Assembly: GCA_050084515.1 (NCBI GenBank)
Contig: CM114271.1
Location: 61,752,001-61,816,000 of the forward strand
DNA length: 64,000 nt
Reading direction: 5' to 3'
DNA from: Blasia pusilla
Lineage: Eukaryota; Marchantiophyta; Marchantiopsida; Blasiales
Shown here: piece after piece, positions 46,338 through 56,135 of the stretch
How the letters are laid out: each line of letters begins with the position of its first letter
Numbering within the stretch: position 1 is the stretch's first letter
Notes under the pieces: generated by a model
What the model was told of the DNA's origin: nothing
Databases searched by the model: none
Seen by the model: the letters and a program-made list of their open reading frames with translations, nothing else
Translations under genes and position numbers: made by a program

Positions 46338-46643
46338 TTGGCTTATAAGCACATGCAGATGGCCTGGAGTGAGGCATTTGCACCAAAGCATGACGGGCCA
46401 GAGGAACCCAAGGTAGCCTCGCGTGCTACGATGTCACCCTTGGATACCACACCAATTTTGTGGTGCATCACAAAGGAGGGCATTCGAGTGTTGGATCTCT
46501 TTGGAGGGATCAACACTGGGTTAGTTGTTGTTTTGCAAGCAAGAGGGCACGTGAAGTTCTACTTGTACGTGGAGCTTGATGAGGTTGCAAGGCACATCTC
46601 ACTTCAACATGTACACCTCTGGTTTTTCGGACCATCGGGTACA
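46338..46643 (+). pseudogene. Methyltransferase motif I segment of element B, inverted
   Basis: The plus-strand frame reads TTPILWCITKEGIRVLDLFG and on as GINTGLVVVLQARG, then YLYVELDEVARHISLQHVHL. DLFGGINTGL is motif I (SAM binding, D-x-F-x-G-x-G with the second Gly kept) and VELDEVA fits the acidic motif II after strand 2. It is the N-terminal part of the enzyme whose PCQ part is on the minus strand at 46.13 kb. The break falls between QHVHL here and the FPAVQGYQ stretch there, so about 0.3-0.35 kb has flipped. A 21-bp inverted repeat marks the other breakpoint (46644-46692). Confidence 0.82.
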
Positions 46644-46692
46644 ATATCGAGTCCTATGATGTCTCCAACCAAGACATCATAGGACTCGATAT
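46644..46692. repeat. 21-bp inverted repeat at an inversion breakpoint
   Basis: ATATCGAGTCCTATGATGTC with T (46644-46664) and its exact reverse complement (46672-46692) flank a 7-nt loop, CCAACCA. The right arm is the protease sequence IDIESYDV on the minus strand; the left arm is an extra, reversed copy of it joined to the methyltransferase segment. A fold-back copy of a strand end explains it. Confidence 0.9.
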
Positions 46693-47184
46693 CGATCACT
46701 ATCGCCTTCGCTCGGACCATGGATTCATCTGATGGATGTTTTGGTCAAATCCTCACCACGATCTCATGCCGGGTGATAAAGTATGTCATAGTTTCTCCGC
46801 CCAAGGACCTATGTATCCTGAATGGGAAGCGCTCCACATCAGCCCTCGTCATGCCTAATCCCGCAAATTTCACCCTCCCCAATATCAAGGGTTGTGCTCT
46901 TGAATCCAACAAGACATGGACAAAAAAAACACTCTACCTCTTGGACTCACCAAATGGACAACTTCTCCATGATTATCTAGCAAAACAAAAACTAGAGAAA
47001 CCATGGCACGCTCTATCGCGGGTGTATCGGGAATCTCCACAATCCTAGGTGCGGCAACCTGCAATAAATCTGTTGTGTATGTCCCGAACATAGGCTCCAA
47101 AGGCAAGTCCACCAGCTTCTTTGTAACCACCTCCAAACGTAAGATAGTAACACCAATTCCACGCTCACTTAGAGTAGCGGCCAT
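46693..47184 (-). pseudogene. Retropepsin region of element B
   Basis: The frame 47184-46885 (AATLSERGIGVTILRLEVVT, VDLPLEPMF, IVEIPDTPAIERAMVSLVFV) aligns with the start of the element C frame at 51929 (VVDLPSEQVL, IDMPARPTIEQAIITRDVVF). After a frameshift comes LLDSRAQPLILGR at about 46910-46872: the active-site D-S-G is D-S-R. It continues through MVRAKAIVIDIESYDV to the inversion breakpoint at 46672. The C-terminal stretch after YDVLVG, present in element C, is lost. Retropepsin would cut the gag-pol polyprotein. Confidence 0.8.
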
Positions 47185-47299
47185 CCATAAGAACCACGGC
47201 GGATATGCCTCCCAATGTCATAACATCAAAAGCTTAAAACCATGGGGCACCGTACATATATAACAGAGGCCGCATCCAACAACGTACTAGACACGGGCT

Positions 47300-48300
47300 C
47301 CAATTGAGCATCAAAAATAGGATTCATTGTATTTCTTTCTCCCATCGCCTATGATGTTTGCATACCACCAACATGCATCCAGCCTCCAAGAACTCTAATC
47401 AGGACCCATCAATGGGGTCCTCATCGCCTTAGATAACGTAAAAGATTAAGGACTTTTGGTCTATTTCATGGCTTCCCTTCCTTGTGGATCCAACTCTACG
47501 GATTGTAATTTCGTAATTATAATTAGGTTTATAATAATCCACTACTTGATACCAAAATTCTAGTTTTTTTCAAACACTTAGAATTAAGTTTTTGCCCTTT
47601 TTGTCTTCTTTTTTCCTTTCTGACAGCCTAAGGCCTTGTCTAACAAAAGAATTCCCTCGCCCGCCGGGCCTCTCCCTTTGGTCTTTGTGCTCTTTGGGCC
47701 AGCAAAAACAACAATTTCTTCCATCCATGCAGCATTGCACATCCAACTAGGATCATCCATGTTTGTGGCTTCTCCATACAAGGTCGACGCCATTGACTTG
47801 GCATCTGATAACCTCAATGCCATCGCGCAAATCTATTGTTATAACCACTCTATCTAACCAACCATCCCATCCCCACACTCTAAGTCTCCCTCGACTTGTT
47901 TAGGTGGTGGGCCTCTACCTCCTCTACGGGCATATCCTCCATCCTCATGGGAAAATCCAACTCCACGTATTCCTACGGGACCACTTGGTGCACACTCTGT
48001 AGGTCCACCAAGACCGCCAACTTGCTCTGGTGCCCTCTCAGGCCCTCGGTCCGGACGTAACTTTGGGTGTAGGCTAAATCAGCAAACACATGAATAAGCA
48101 TACCGTTGACAATGGTCACATTGGTATACTCTTGGTCCGGGCTCATGTACTCCTCCATGCTAAGGTGAGCATCCATAACCCTAATGAGTGCAATCCTGTT
48201 GGCAATGGGCTCCACCGCATGCTTATGGTAGCCTCCATGAGCTCTTGGTGCCATACTCCTCTCTCAAAATCCATGTCACTTACTACATTGGTGGTGCACA
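47300..48300 (-). other. Unidentified 1-kb stretch between gag and protease of element B
   Basis: Two open minus frames are present: 48254-47973 (RIALIRVMDAHLSMEEYM, 93 codons) and 47823-47584 (79 codons; DDPSWMCNAAWMEEIVVFAG, then LLLDKALGCQKGKKKTKRAK, a basic C-terminus). I do not recognise either. Element C has its CCHC knuckles at the matching place, and I do not see knuckles here. It may be a part of gag specific to this copy or an inserted sequence. Confidence 0.4.
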
Positions 48301-48349
48301 CAATTGTGAATGCTTTTGGGCGTGATTTATGACTGCTACATTCTCCTTA

Positions 48350-49220
48350 GCCATGTTGCACTCAATGCACTCCACCATCTCAAACACATCCCTCAACGTA
48401 GGTGAGGAGTGCATAAAAAATACCACATCCCTCACCTATTTCCGCAGGTCTCATTCCAGCACCCCACACCATGTCTGCATAGTTTGGGCCTTTGTCATCC
48501 TTGAGTGATACTTATCAGATGATGCAAGTGAGTAAATGCCTCCTGCAAACTCTCCCCTGTGTGCCTATGGAAGTTGTGGATGCCCCCTAGCTTCTCAATA
48601 CGTACCTGTTGAGAGTTTGTCCGCAACTCCGCAAAGAACCCAACCACGGGTTTGAACCTAGGACAAATCAGATTGGATTATGCAACTGCTCCACTCCGAC
48701 TCACCCCTCCTTGAACCTCCCTAGTGGCACAGAGAGTAGCCTCCCCTAGATCCTCCTCCTCCTCCTCATCTAAAAATGGCTCAACCCATGACACATAATG
48801 TGGGTCATAGTAGAGTCTCCAAGCCTTAATCTCGGGTACGTACCTTTGGGAAAACTCATGGTAATCCTCCATGGGCGCCCCCCTAGGTGTTCGTAGAACA
48901 TTCCGTTGCATGGTGTGAACGGGTTGAACTCTCTAGAGTTCCTAGCCCTTTGCCAATCGCACCAACTCCTAAACTTCGTGATAAAGTCATATGACTCTAT
49001 AGTATCCACAACACCCAAAAGCCTACACGGTCCTCTACCTTACAGTAGGACCACTCAACGTGTGTAGCGATGCACTAACAAACTTCTCTACCCCCCCCCT
49101 CCCCCTCGGCGCACACATCTGAGGATGATACACACGAAGTTCAAGGCATTCCCTTAGGTGGAGACCCTCGAAACCTCGTACCACTCCGCATAAGCCTCTA
49201 GAGCTACTCTTGGGCACACC
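48350..49220 (-). pseudogene. gag of element B
   Basis: Minus-strand pieces: VVDTIESYDFITKFRSWCDW (49018), NPFTPCNGMFYEHLGG, then in another frame PMEDYHEFSQRYVPEIKAWR and YYDPHYVSWVEPF with an acidic run EEEEEDL, and farther down RIEKLGGIHNFHRHTGESLQ followed by EAFTHLHHLISITQG. These align with element C (IDLENFIQEFNTWCDF, PMDDYMDFPSLYSVEIDAWR, MREAFTSMQRLIFATYG). It is the structural protein that packages the RNA. It is broken by frameshifts. Confidence 0.7.
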
Positions 49221-50190
49221 ATCTCCCCTCTCAAAGTTTTGAAAGGATGCCGTGATGACCCTCGTGCCCCTCTCACATAATCACTCTTACTCTTGCCAGT
49301 AATCCCTCAATCACTCAGCCTAAATATGCGGCACTTAATCCACTCCCTCCTATTGAGACGTGAACTATGCAACAACATGTCGCGTGGTGTAGCAAATCGA
49401 CTACTATTCTATCATCTCATCGAAAGAGCATACCCAAAACTCTAGGCATCCCACACAGGTCTATGTCTCACAACCACATACACCAATCATGCTCTCAACA
49501 TTCGCACAAAACCAAATATCTCAAATAAGTATCCAATACCCGAAATTCCCTCATACATGAAGGGAAAAAGACCATAATAGGCAACCTAAAAATAAGTTAT
49601 TATTGCTGCTTCTTAACAACTACAAACCTCAACCCCATCTCAATCGTGAAGATATCTCCTCCAATCAACATGTTGTACCCTCTCGGTGTCGACAATGCTG
49701 GCCGCACAAAATGACTACCATTAATATGGCACTTGATAATGCAATGCGGGAAGCTGTCAGATCCCCTCTCATACTACCAAGTAGCAACGAGAAATAGTTG
49801 AGAATAGTCAAATAGACTATAATGGTTGAAGGGTAGATGGTCGGTGAAGATAGATAGTAACTATATTATATCACTATGGGTAAATATGACTATTTTAACC
49901 TTTTTCAAAATTCAATTTATTTTGTTTTTTTCACTCCCTAATCCCTTATATCAAGGGTCAACTCATTAAAATTATCTCACATTTGTTTTATATTCCACTA
50001 ATCCCATAAATCTTGGGTCGATACCCACTAAATAAAATTCTCACTTGACTTCACCCTCAATTCATTTTTTCCCTTGTCCTATGCCCTTAGATAAAATGAT
50101 TTTTACTTTTTTTCTACCTCTCAGTTAAGAATTTTACCAAATTTTTTGCCGTGGCAGCCCATAGAATTGATCACATTTTCGTGCTCTAAA
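49221..50190. other. Leader region between element B gag and the LTR at 50.2-50.95 kb
   Basis: No coding motif. It may include the 5' untranslated leader of element B. No primer-binding site complementary to the initiator tRNA (TGGTATCAGAG) is present. Confidence 0.4.
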
Positions 50191-50326
50191 GTGCAGATAC
50201 ACATCGCTTCACAACCCACATCGTTGGTCACATCTACACACCACACAACACCGATCTTCCCCAACATACGAATAGATCCACACATAAATGCAATACAGTC
50301 ACGCATATACAAAGGATCCCATAACA
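50191..50326 (-). repeat. Truncated LTR start of the element C family
   Basis: The minus strand starts TGTTATGGGATCCTTTG and breaks off after GCGATGTGTATCTGCAC. It matches the first part of the LTR at 50951-50327 (GTTGGGGAAGATCG, GTGTGGTGTGTAGATGTGACC). The place of the break matches that of the short copies in element A and B. Confidence 0.65.
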
Positions 50327-50951
50327 GAATCTAATTAGTAAAAACGGCTCACCCGGCCTAAAACTCCTCTCATGAATCTACACTGGAAAATCAAACCACA
50401 TCCATCCTCCGCTATAAGAGAATCTTGATGCTAACACCCTAACTCCTACACGCCCACACACGTCTATGCAAGAGAGGCGCTCCTAAGGCTCAACATGAGA
50501 AAGATGGCTTGGGAAACCCATCTTCCTCACTCTTATACCCTTGGGAAGAGCCAAAAGGCTCTTTCCCCAAAAATAGCCCTACCAACGGTAACTTGCGTGC
50601 ACAGGTTACCGGGTGACCATTGAATCCATCAACGGGTTACCTGACGGACTAAAGCCAAAATAGGGAAATTTCCAAAATGAAGTTCCCAACACAAGAGACG
50701 TGTCGCCAACCTCATCTGACATCTCGGGACGAAGTTACACCCGAACAATCCACTGACTCTCTATGTCGTTGACGTGATAGAACTCTACCTACGTCAAAAT
50801 ACGATATAACAGTTGTTGTACGTATACATATCGTTACACAATCCACATCGCTGGTCACATCTACACACCACACAACAACGATCTTCCCCAACATACGGGT
50901 ATATCCACACATAAACAAAATACACTCATGCATATACAAAGGGACCCCACA
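50327..50951 (-). repeat. 3' LTR of element C, about 620 bp
   Basis: The minus strand begins TGTGGGGTCCCTTTG after a polypurine tract. The part 50338-50810 matches 56731-57205 almost throughout (GCAAGAGAGGCGCTCCTAAG, CATGAGAAAGATGGCTTGGG, CTTGGGAAGAGCCAAAAGGC on the plus strand), which identifies the two LTRs. It contains a GAGCC-TTTT-GGCTC hairpin and an eroded GGTAACC/AGTTACC pair like the one in the element A LTR. The start module differs in sequence from that of family A but ends in the same GCGATATGTATACG-like words. Confidence 0.75.
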
Positions 50952-50952
50952 A

Positions 50953-50966
50953 CCGCCCCCCTAGGT
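50953..50966 (-). other. Polypurine tract of element C
   Basis: CTAGGGGGGCGGT on the minus strand directly before the LTR start at 50951, the counterpart of AGGGGGGCGAT at 1469-1479. Confidence 0.7.
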
Positions 50967-51212
50967 GGCAGTTGGGTCCCCCTAGCTCTAGATATCACAC
51001 ATATATGTACCCAACATGATTTACTATCCTATGCACAACTAGCACCATCAGTGCCGAATGTCCTCCGCATGTGTGCTCCTCTCCTTGAACCCTCATGATC
51101 AGCCAACACTACCTGTGAATGCGGCCAATGTGGTCACCGTATCCTCATGTGGTCGACCACCACTACTCCCTGCAAACAACAATGGTAGATGGCTCACCCA
51201 TCCATCACTTGA

Positions 51213-51929
51213 TCACCACTCTGGCCGATAAGAAACCGTCTCCTCCCAAAAATCCAGAATGAACCCAAGGGGATACAACAATGTACTCCCTACCAACACA
51301 TCATACGGCTCTGCCGATGTCATAATCGCCCGAGTGCGCACAAGTGCACTATTCGACTCATGCTCTGACTGGAGTCTAACCACCAACTCTTGTCGAGTCA
51401 TGTATTGCGTGGGTGATACGCCCCCAATAGAGGTTTGTATGTGAAAGGGACAATGCTCAATGTCGCCTTTCCGTAAACTCAACGCCAAACACGCCGCCTT
51501 CCCTAACATCAAGGGTTGCGCTCCTGAATCAAGTAGGATACGCTGCGGGTGGTACACCATACCTATGGGACTAACCAAGCGAAAAACTCTTGCTCGGTTA
51601 TCCAAAAACACCACATCTCGTGTGATTATGGCTTGCTCTATTGTAGGCCTAGCTGGCATATCTATCAAGTTTGCCATGGCCGCATGCCATGACTTGGTGG
51701 GGGACGTCGCAAGCACCTGCTCCGAGGGCAAGTCCACCACCTCCTCAACTACCTCTAATTGAGAGGCAGTCACCTCTCTATGCTCATACAACATGGCGGC
51801 CAACCGAAACACCTCCACTAGTCCAACTCCCAACGTCACCAACTCCATGGCGGAAAATAACGGAGCGTTGCTCACCCTAGTGGCCACCTCCAACAACATG
51901 GTCAACATTGGCTTCTCCCGAGCCGACAT
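51213..51929 (-). CDS. Retropepsin domain of element C (238-codon open frame)
   Basis: This is the best preserved coding part of the retrotransposon family. Residues 1-130 are a linker from gag (EVVEEVVDLPSEQVLATSPT, VYHPQR), and the aspartic protease follows: ILLDSGAQPLMLGKAACLAL with the catalytic DSG at residues 134-136, a middle part (FHIQTSIGGVSP), then AIMTSAEPYDVLVGSTLLYP (about 201-220), the second conserved hydrophobic block. The frame ends after WEETVSYRPEW. Upstream, the same frame is open from 52238 except for one TGA at 51951-51953, so the chosen start is only that of the open stretch. Retropepsins act as dimers to cut the polyprotein. It may or may not still be expressed. Confidence 0.8.
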   Translation of the reverse strand: MSAREKPMLTMLLEVATRVSNAPLFSAMELVTLGVGLVEVFRLAAMLYEHREVTASQLEVVEEVVDLPSEQVLATSPTKSWHAAMANLIDMPARPTIEQAIITRDVVFLDNRARVFRLVSPIGMVYHPQRILLDSGAQPLMLGKAACLALSLRKGDIEHCPFHIQTSIGGVSPTQYMTRQELVVRLQSEHESNSALVRTRAIMTSAEPYDVLVGSTLLYPLGFILDFWEETVSYRPEW

Positions 51930-51950
51930 AGAAGTTGTCTCTCCAACTCC

Positions 51951-52238
51951 TCATGATGTCGACGCATGTGCCTCACTTGTGGGTACTACCAATCGTGCAG
52001 GCACCATCAACGGTGTATGTAGTGCCTCCAACAATGTGAACGACTGGAGAACCCTGGCCTGCCGCCCATCAATCCCCTCTTGTTGGTCAATCTCAACCCC
52101 ACCTCTGGATGGCTCGGTTATTCTCGCAGGACCCCGAGTCACCACCGTAGTAGTCTCAACCCGAGCCACACTAGACATAAATCCCATCCCCGTAGAATCC
52201 TCACCACCATCGTGGTAAGATGTGAAGGCTGACGCCAC
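51951..52238 (-). pseudogene. gag-protease linker of element C
   Basis: A 95-codon stretch (EDSTGMGFMSSVARVETTTV, RQARVLQSFTLLEALHTPLM) in the same frame as the protease and separated from it by a single TGA. It has no domain I recognise and lies between the zinc knuckles and the retropepsin. Confidence 0.6.
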
Positions 52239-52472
52239 ACCATCTACTCTCAGCTCCAGGCTTGCCTATAGTTGCATCATCATCATGGCAACAATCTTCT
52301 GCTCCAACTAATCGATGCGCATAAGGAGCGCTGCATTGGGTGCACATCCTCAATCTCCTCTGACTCGTGATGGCACTCTACCACCATGATTATCCACCAC
52401 TCGATCTCCACCAACTATCTCGCCCCCAAGTCATCTGCCTACCTCTAGACATACCTCCCTGCAAAGATCATA

Positions 52473-52627
52473 ACACCTATCCCTAGTATGACCATATCGG
52501 TGACAATGATCACACTACAATTGTGGTGGGGCCATCCTTTGTGGCTCGTGAGCAATCGGAGGCGCCGTGGCCCTCTCCCATGTTGTGGGCAGTCCCTCTA
52601 CCTATGTGACCCACCGCACATCCAACA
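52473..52627 (-). pseudogene. Two CCHC zinc knuckles of element C gag
   Basis: Knuckle 1 (52627-52589): CWMCGGSHR, a stop, RDC, giving C-x2-C-x3-H-x4-C. Knuckle 2 (52514-52473), in another frame: CDHCHRYGHTRDRC, a perfect C-x2-C-x4-H-x4-C. Such knuckles at the end of gag bind the element RNA. A frameshift lies between them. Confidence 0.75.
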
Positions 52628-52635
52628 AGCCAACC

Positions 52636-53530
52636 CTAGTCCCTCTTGGGAAACATATGTCGGTACGGGCCATTGCCTGTGGTATTGGTGCATGATGGAG
52701 CACCTGTGGGTCTACTCCAACACATTGACCCGTCGAATCCTACAAAAATCATCACCTGCTCCTCATTCACATTGAGCTCTACCCGCTCAGACAACTCGAA
52801 GACCACCTTCAATGTGGGCTCCGCCATGTGAAGCAACATTGCATCTCGAACCCTCCTCCATAGCTCCTCGTCCAACACCATGTACCAATATTGCATTGAA
52901 TGCGCCTCAATCACCCCATATGTGGCAAAAATTAACCGTTGCATGCTCGTGAACGCCTCCCTCATACTCTCACTCGATCTCGCTGAAAATCCTGTAGACT
53001 CTTCAGCTTGTCGGTCGACATGCCCTGGTAACTCCTCTCTAACTGTCGAAAGAACTCCACTATAGGACTGAAACTCGGAGGTCCTCTACCACGAGAGGTC
53101 TCTGCCACCTCACCACTCTCAATGCCATCCTCTACATCTAGTCCTCGGGCTGATGATGAAGGTCTTTGCTCTCACTATCCCATCATATGCCTCGCGGCCA
53201 CTAGTGGACACATACCCTGGATCCCAATAATCCCTCCATGCATCGATCTCTACAGAGTAAAGAGATGGGAAATCCATGTAATCATCCATCGGAGGACCCT
53301 CCAAGTATGGGAACAACCCCTTCCATGCCATAAAAGGGTTGCATTGCGTAGAGGTCCGTATCTCCTGGAAGTCGCACCATGTGTTGAACTCTTGGATGAA
53401 ATTTTCAAGATCTATGGTGCCTATCGCACTCGACAAATGACGCATGCCCTAGTGGCCCATGTCGTCCATCTCTCTCCACTTATCACCATCCCCATTTGCG
53501 ATCTCGTCACTAGACCCACTTTCTAGTGAT
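52636..53530 (-). pseudogene. gag (capsid-like) of element C
   Basis: Frame 53445-53119: AIGTIDLENFIQEFNTWCDF, NPFMAWKGLFPYLEGPPMDD, DFPSLYSVEIDAWRDYWDPG. Frame 52965-52636: MREAFTSMQRLIFATYGVIE, HSMQYWYMVLDEELWRRVRD, LLHMAEPTLKVVFELSERVE. The second part has the helical, REAF...L pattern of Ty3 capsids. The two frames are separated by a decayed stretch (53.1-52.97 kb). It is homologous to element B gag at 48.35-49.02 kb. Confidence 0.72.
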
Positions 53531-54449
53531 GACAATCCCACCACGGATGGGAGTCTTTGTGGTTCCTCACTCAAAACCCCTCGATACCTCATACCACTGT
53601 GTGTCACTCCACTACCACTACTTGTGCTACCCCGTTCTTCCGAGCCCTGGAAGGACGCCGTAATGAAAACCCTGTCTCACCCGCTCAAGCACTCAGACTC
53701 ACCGAGAGTCTTTCACACTCCTCACTAGCTCACCTACGCTAATTCCAATCCCGTGATGACACACCCATCCTCACACACACTCAACACTCATGCTCCCATG
53801 AGCCTCCCAACTAACTCACCTAAACTACTGACACTCTCAGGTCAAACATGCAACCCCTACTCGGCAACCGCCGTATATCCACCAACATGCTACACATGAA
53901 AGGAGTCTACACTCGTCACCATAGCTAAACCTATCTAACACCAACAACTACCCGATACCCATCACTCTCAATCACACAAGATAAGTGCAGGAAAAGGGAC
54001 TCAAATGGGTAACTTGAACACGCCCTCCAACCTACGACACTGTGAACACTCACTCCTACATATGGTGCGGAAATCTCTGCAATACGACACTCTCCTCGAA
54101 CAAACGTCGCACCTCCCGTCCGCATCAGGACGTGTGTCTCCCACACTAACCTTCGCATCCCACAGTCAGAAAGTACAATTGCGTCCATCCGCAATCGACT
54201 CGTAATGACCAACAAAACCCCATCACGAATCCTACCCACTCTTGCTAAAGAACAAGTTCCAAAAAGCTCTCTTACTACGTTGCTTGAATCACCATGTATC
54301 TCAGCTACCATAGTCACCCACTTCCGATTATAGCCAATATCATACTACATCCATGGCTTGACCTACCACAAAACTCTATCAACCATGGCCGCTCCAACCG
54401 CGTAAGCCCAACTTCCACCTTGGCTTGACTCCGTATGTCCAAGGCCCTA

Positions 54450-55443
54450 CAGTCGCAACCCTCATAACCAAACGAGCGCCAAAGCGGAACATCGAAACAC
54501 TAGCGAGCTCACGCTAAGATGGTTTGCGCGTTGGAGTGGTCTCAGAGAAGAGACAAGAGACAAGACGCAAGCAAGGCTTCAAGTTTCATATGTTGTGGTC
54601 GCGACTGAGAAACCTGGACCAAACGCGGATCAAGACTTGAGAGGAGTGAAGTCTAGGAAGTGGGTTGCCAAAGGAAGGAATCCGGATTTGGGACGCCACT
54701 AGCATTTGAGAGTTTCCGAATGTATTTATGGCCATTAATGCTGAGATGCGTTTGGGATGAGTAAGGATGCGTTGGAAAGCTTATGGAAAGTTGGTTCAGA
54801 CGCACTAAAGATCTCCCCAAACGCACAAGTAGTGGTTGAGAAACGATCCGAAAATGACTGTAAGTAGAGTCGGGTTGAGGGCCACAATGAAGGGCCCGAC
54901 CATCCTTTTCCAAAGGTGGGGGGTTAGTGGAGATCCCCAGAAGTTATAGTAAGGGGGAAGGTCTCCAAGGGTGCTTGGGATTCAAACCCCACTTTGGGCG
55001 CCACGTGGCGGCTCAAGGGCATGGAACGGATCGAGAGTTTGGAGTTGGGCTTGAAAACCTGAACCAAGTATATTGAGGTGAATTTTAGAGATTCCTCTTG
55101 GATTCCAACCCGTGACTCAATTACTTGGGTCCCCGTTAGGAACTCGCACGAGGTTCGTTGAACAGTTGGGACCGCTAGGCGCGCAAGTGTCATTTTAGGT
55201 TCCTGGACTAACCAGAAAGTCTGTTTCAAGTCTTGAAGGACTTGCCGTGTTGGGAACCTAGGAATGAGGGAAGTTTGAGCTTCATGAGATGCCGAGTTGA
55301 GGACTCGGTGGGTTGGAAGGGCGCTGGACCCAAATCCGGACAAACTTGAGTGCGTTTGGGTGCAGGTGAGCGATGAGAGCGTGTCCTACTGAACGTTCGC
55401 TTCCGCAACACTAAGATTGACGTTCAAGAAGAGTAGGCACACG
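54450..55443 (-). repeat. 1-kb dispersed repeat F, copy 3
   Basis: The minus strand carries the landmarks of copy 1: CGTGTGCCTACTC, TTGAACGTCAATCTTAG, TTGCGGAAGCG, CAAACGCACTCA, CAAGTCCTTCAAGACTTG, TGTGGCCCTCAACCC and GTTATGAGGGTTGCGAC. It is inserted in the leader of element C. Confidence 0.65.
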
Positions 55444-55924
55444 ACACCTACCCCGTCCATGCCATTAAACCCTGGCGCTACTCCCTATGGAGCCTACTTA
55501 CTCCTCCAAGTCCTCCCATCTCCCACGCAACCCGTCCACGAGCACGGCTCCCTATGGAGCCTCAGTGCCCCCAAATTCCTGGCTCCTTGCTACTCTCGGT
55601 GAGGTCCGTCACCTCCCAACTAGGGCCGACATTCAACCCTAACTCTTCCTTCCACCTCTTCCTTCCATTATCTCTCCTCTTGCACTATCTTCACACCCCG
55701 ATTTCCTTCCTCCCGCGCTCTTGGACTTTCCTGTACCCCTAGGAACAACGTACCTGGCAGGTATGAAGGTACCATTAAGTCCTTGGAGCTTTAATGGATT
55801 CTCCTTCAACCCGTGGCCCTTACGTCACGACCCTTACATCCCTTCCGCCATAAACTCACTCCCATCCAGCCCTTATTGCCTCCTACCTCACCCTGTCCTT
55901 TCCAGGGTCCGTGGAGTTTTTCCG

Positions 55925-56135
55925 TGACAACCGGTACATTTCCAATCTCTACAAAACCGAGCGGCAATTTTTGAAGATTTCGTCATTCCAGCCGGCTAAA
56001 CAGATACAATACAAAGGACACACTCCCTGAACCCTCAGTTTTTGGCTGGTAAGTGACCAATTGAATCGGAAATTCTCAAATTCTGCCGGCCCGCTCAACA
56101 CGTAACCCCGATTCTCCCCGGACATTGGTCCTTTC
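55925..56135 (-). repeat. Dispersed repeat G, copy 2
   Basis: Reverse match to 17397-17620: TGTCCGGGGAGAATCGGGG, GTTGAGCGGGCCGGCAG, TTACCAGCCAAAAACTGAGG and GTCCTTTGTATTGTATCTG on the minus strand. The flanks (55440-55920 and 56140-56410) are GC-rich and C-rich and may belong to the same insertion. Confidence 0.5.

Larger units (their letters stand above)
39906..49220 (-). mobile_element. Element B: decayed Ty3-type retrotransposon with methyltransferase and PHD finger
   Basis: Reading the minus strand from 49.2 kb down: gag (49.02-48.4), an unidentified 1-kb stretch, protease (47.18-46.69), an inverted methyltransferase N-part (46.34-46.64, plus strand), the rest of the methyltransferase (46.32-45.5), RT (45.17-44.32), RNase H (44.14-43.8), integrase (43.5-40.42, with a 1.45-kb segment and a MITE inside), PHD finger (40.36-40.24) and an LTR start (40.04-39.91). 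RT-RNase H-integrase order places it in Ty3 (Metaviridae). All domains have stops or frameshifts. Its 5' LTR is not seen; the LTR at 50327-50951 could be shared with or belong to element C. Confidence 0.85.

Noticed and set aside
46719-47048. 109-codon plus-strand ORF
   Set aside because: It is the antisense of the protease region of element B.
51793-52218. 141-codon plus-strand ORF
   Set aside because: It is the antisense of the gag-protease linker and protease of element C.
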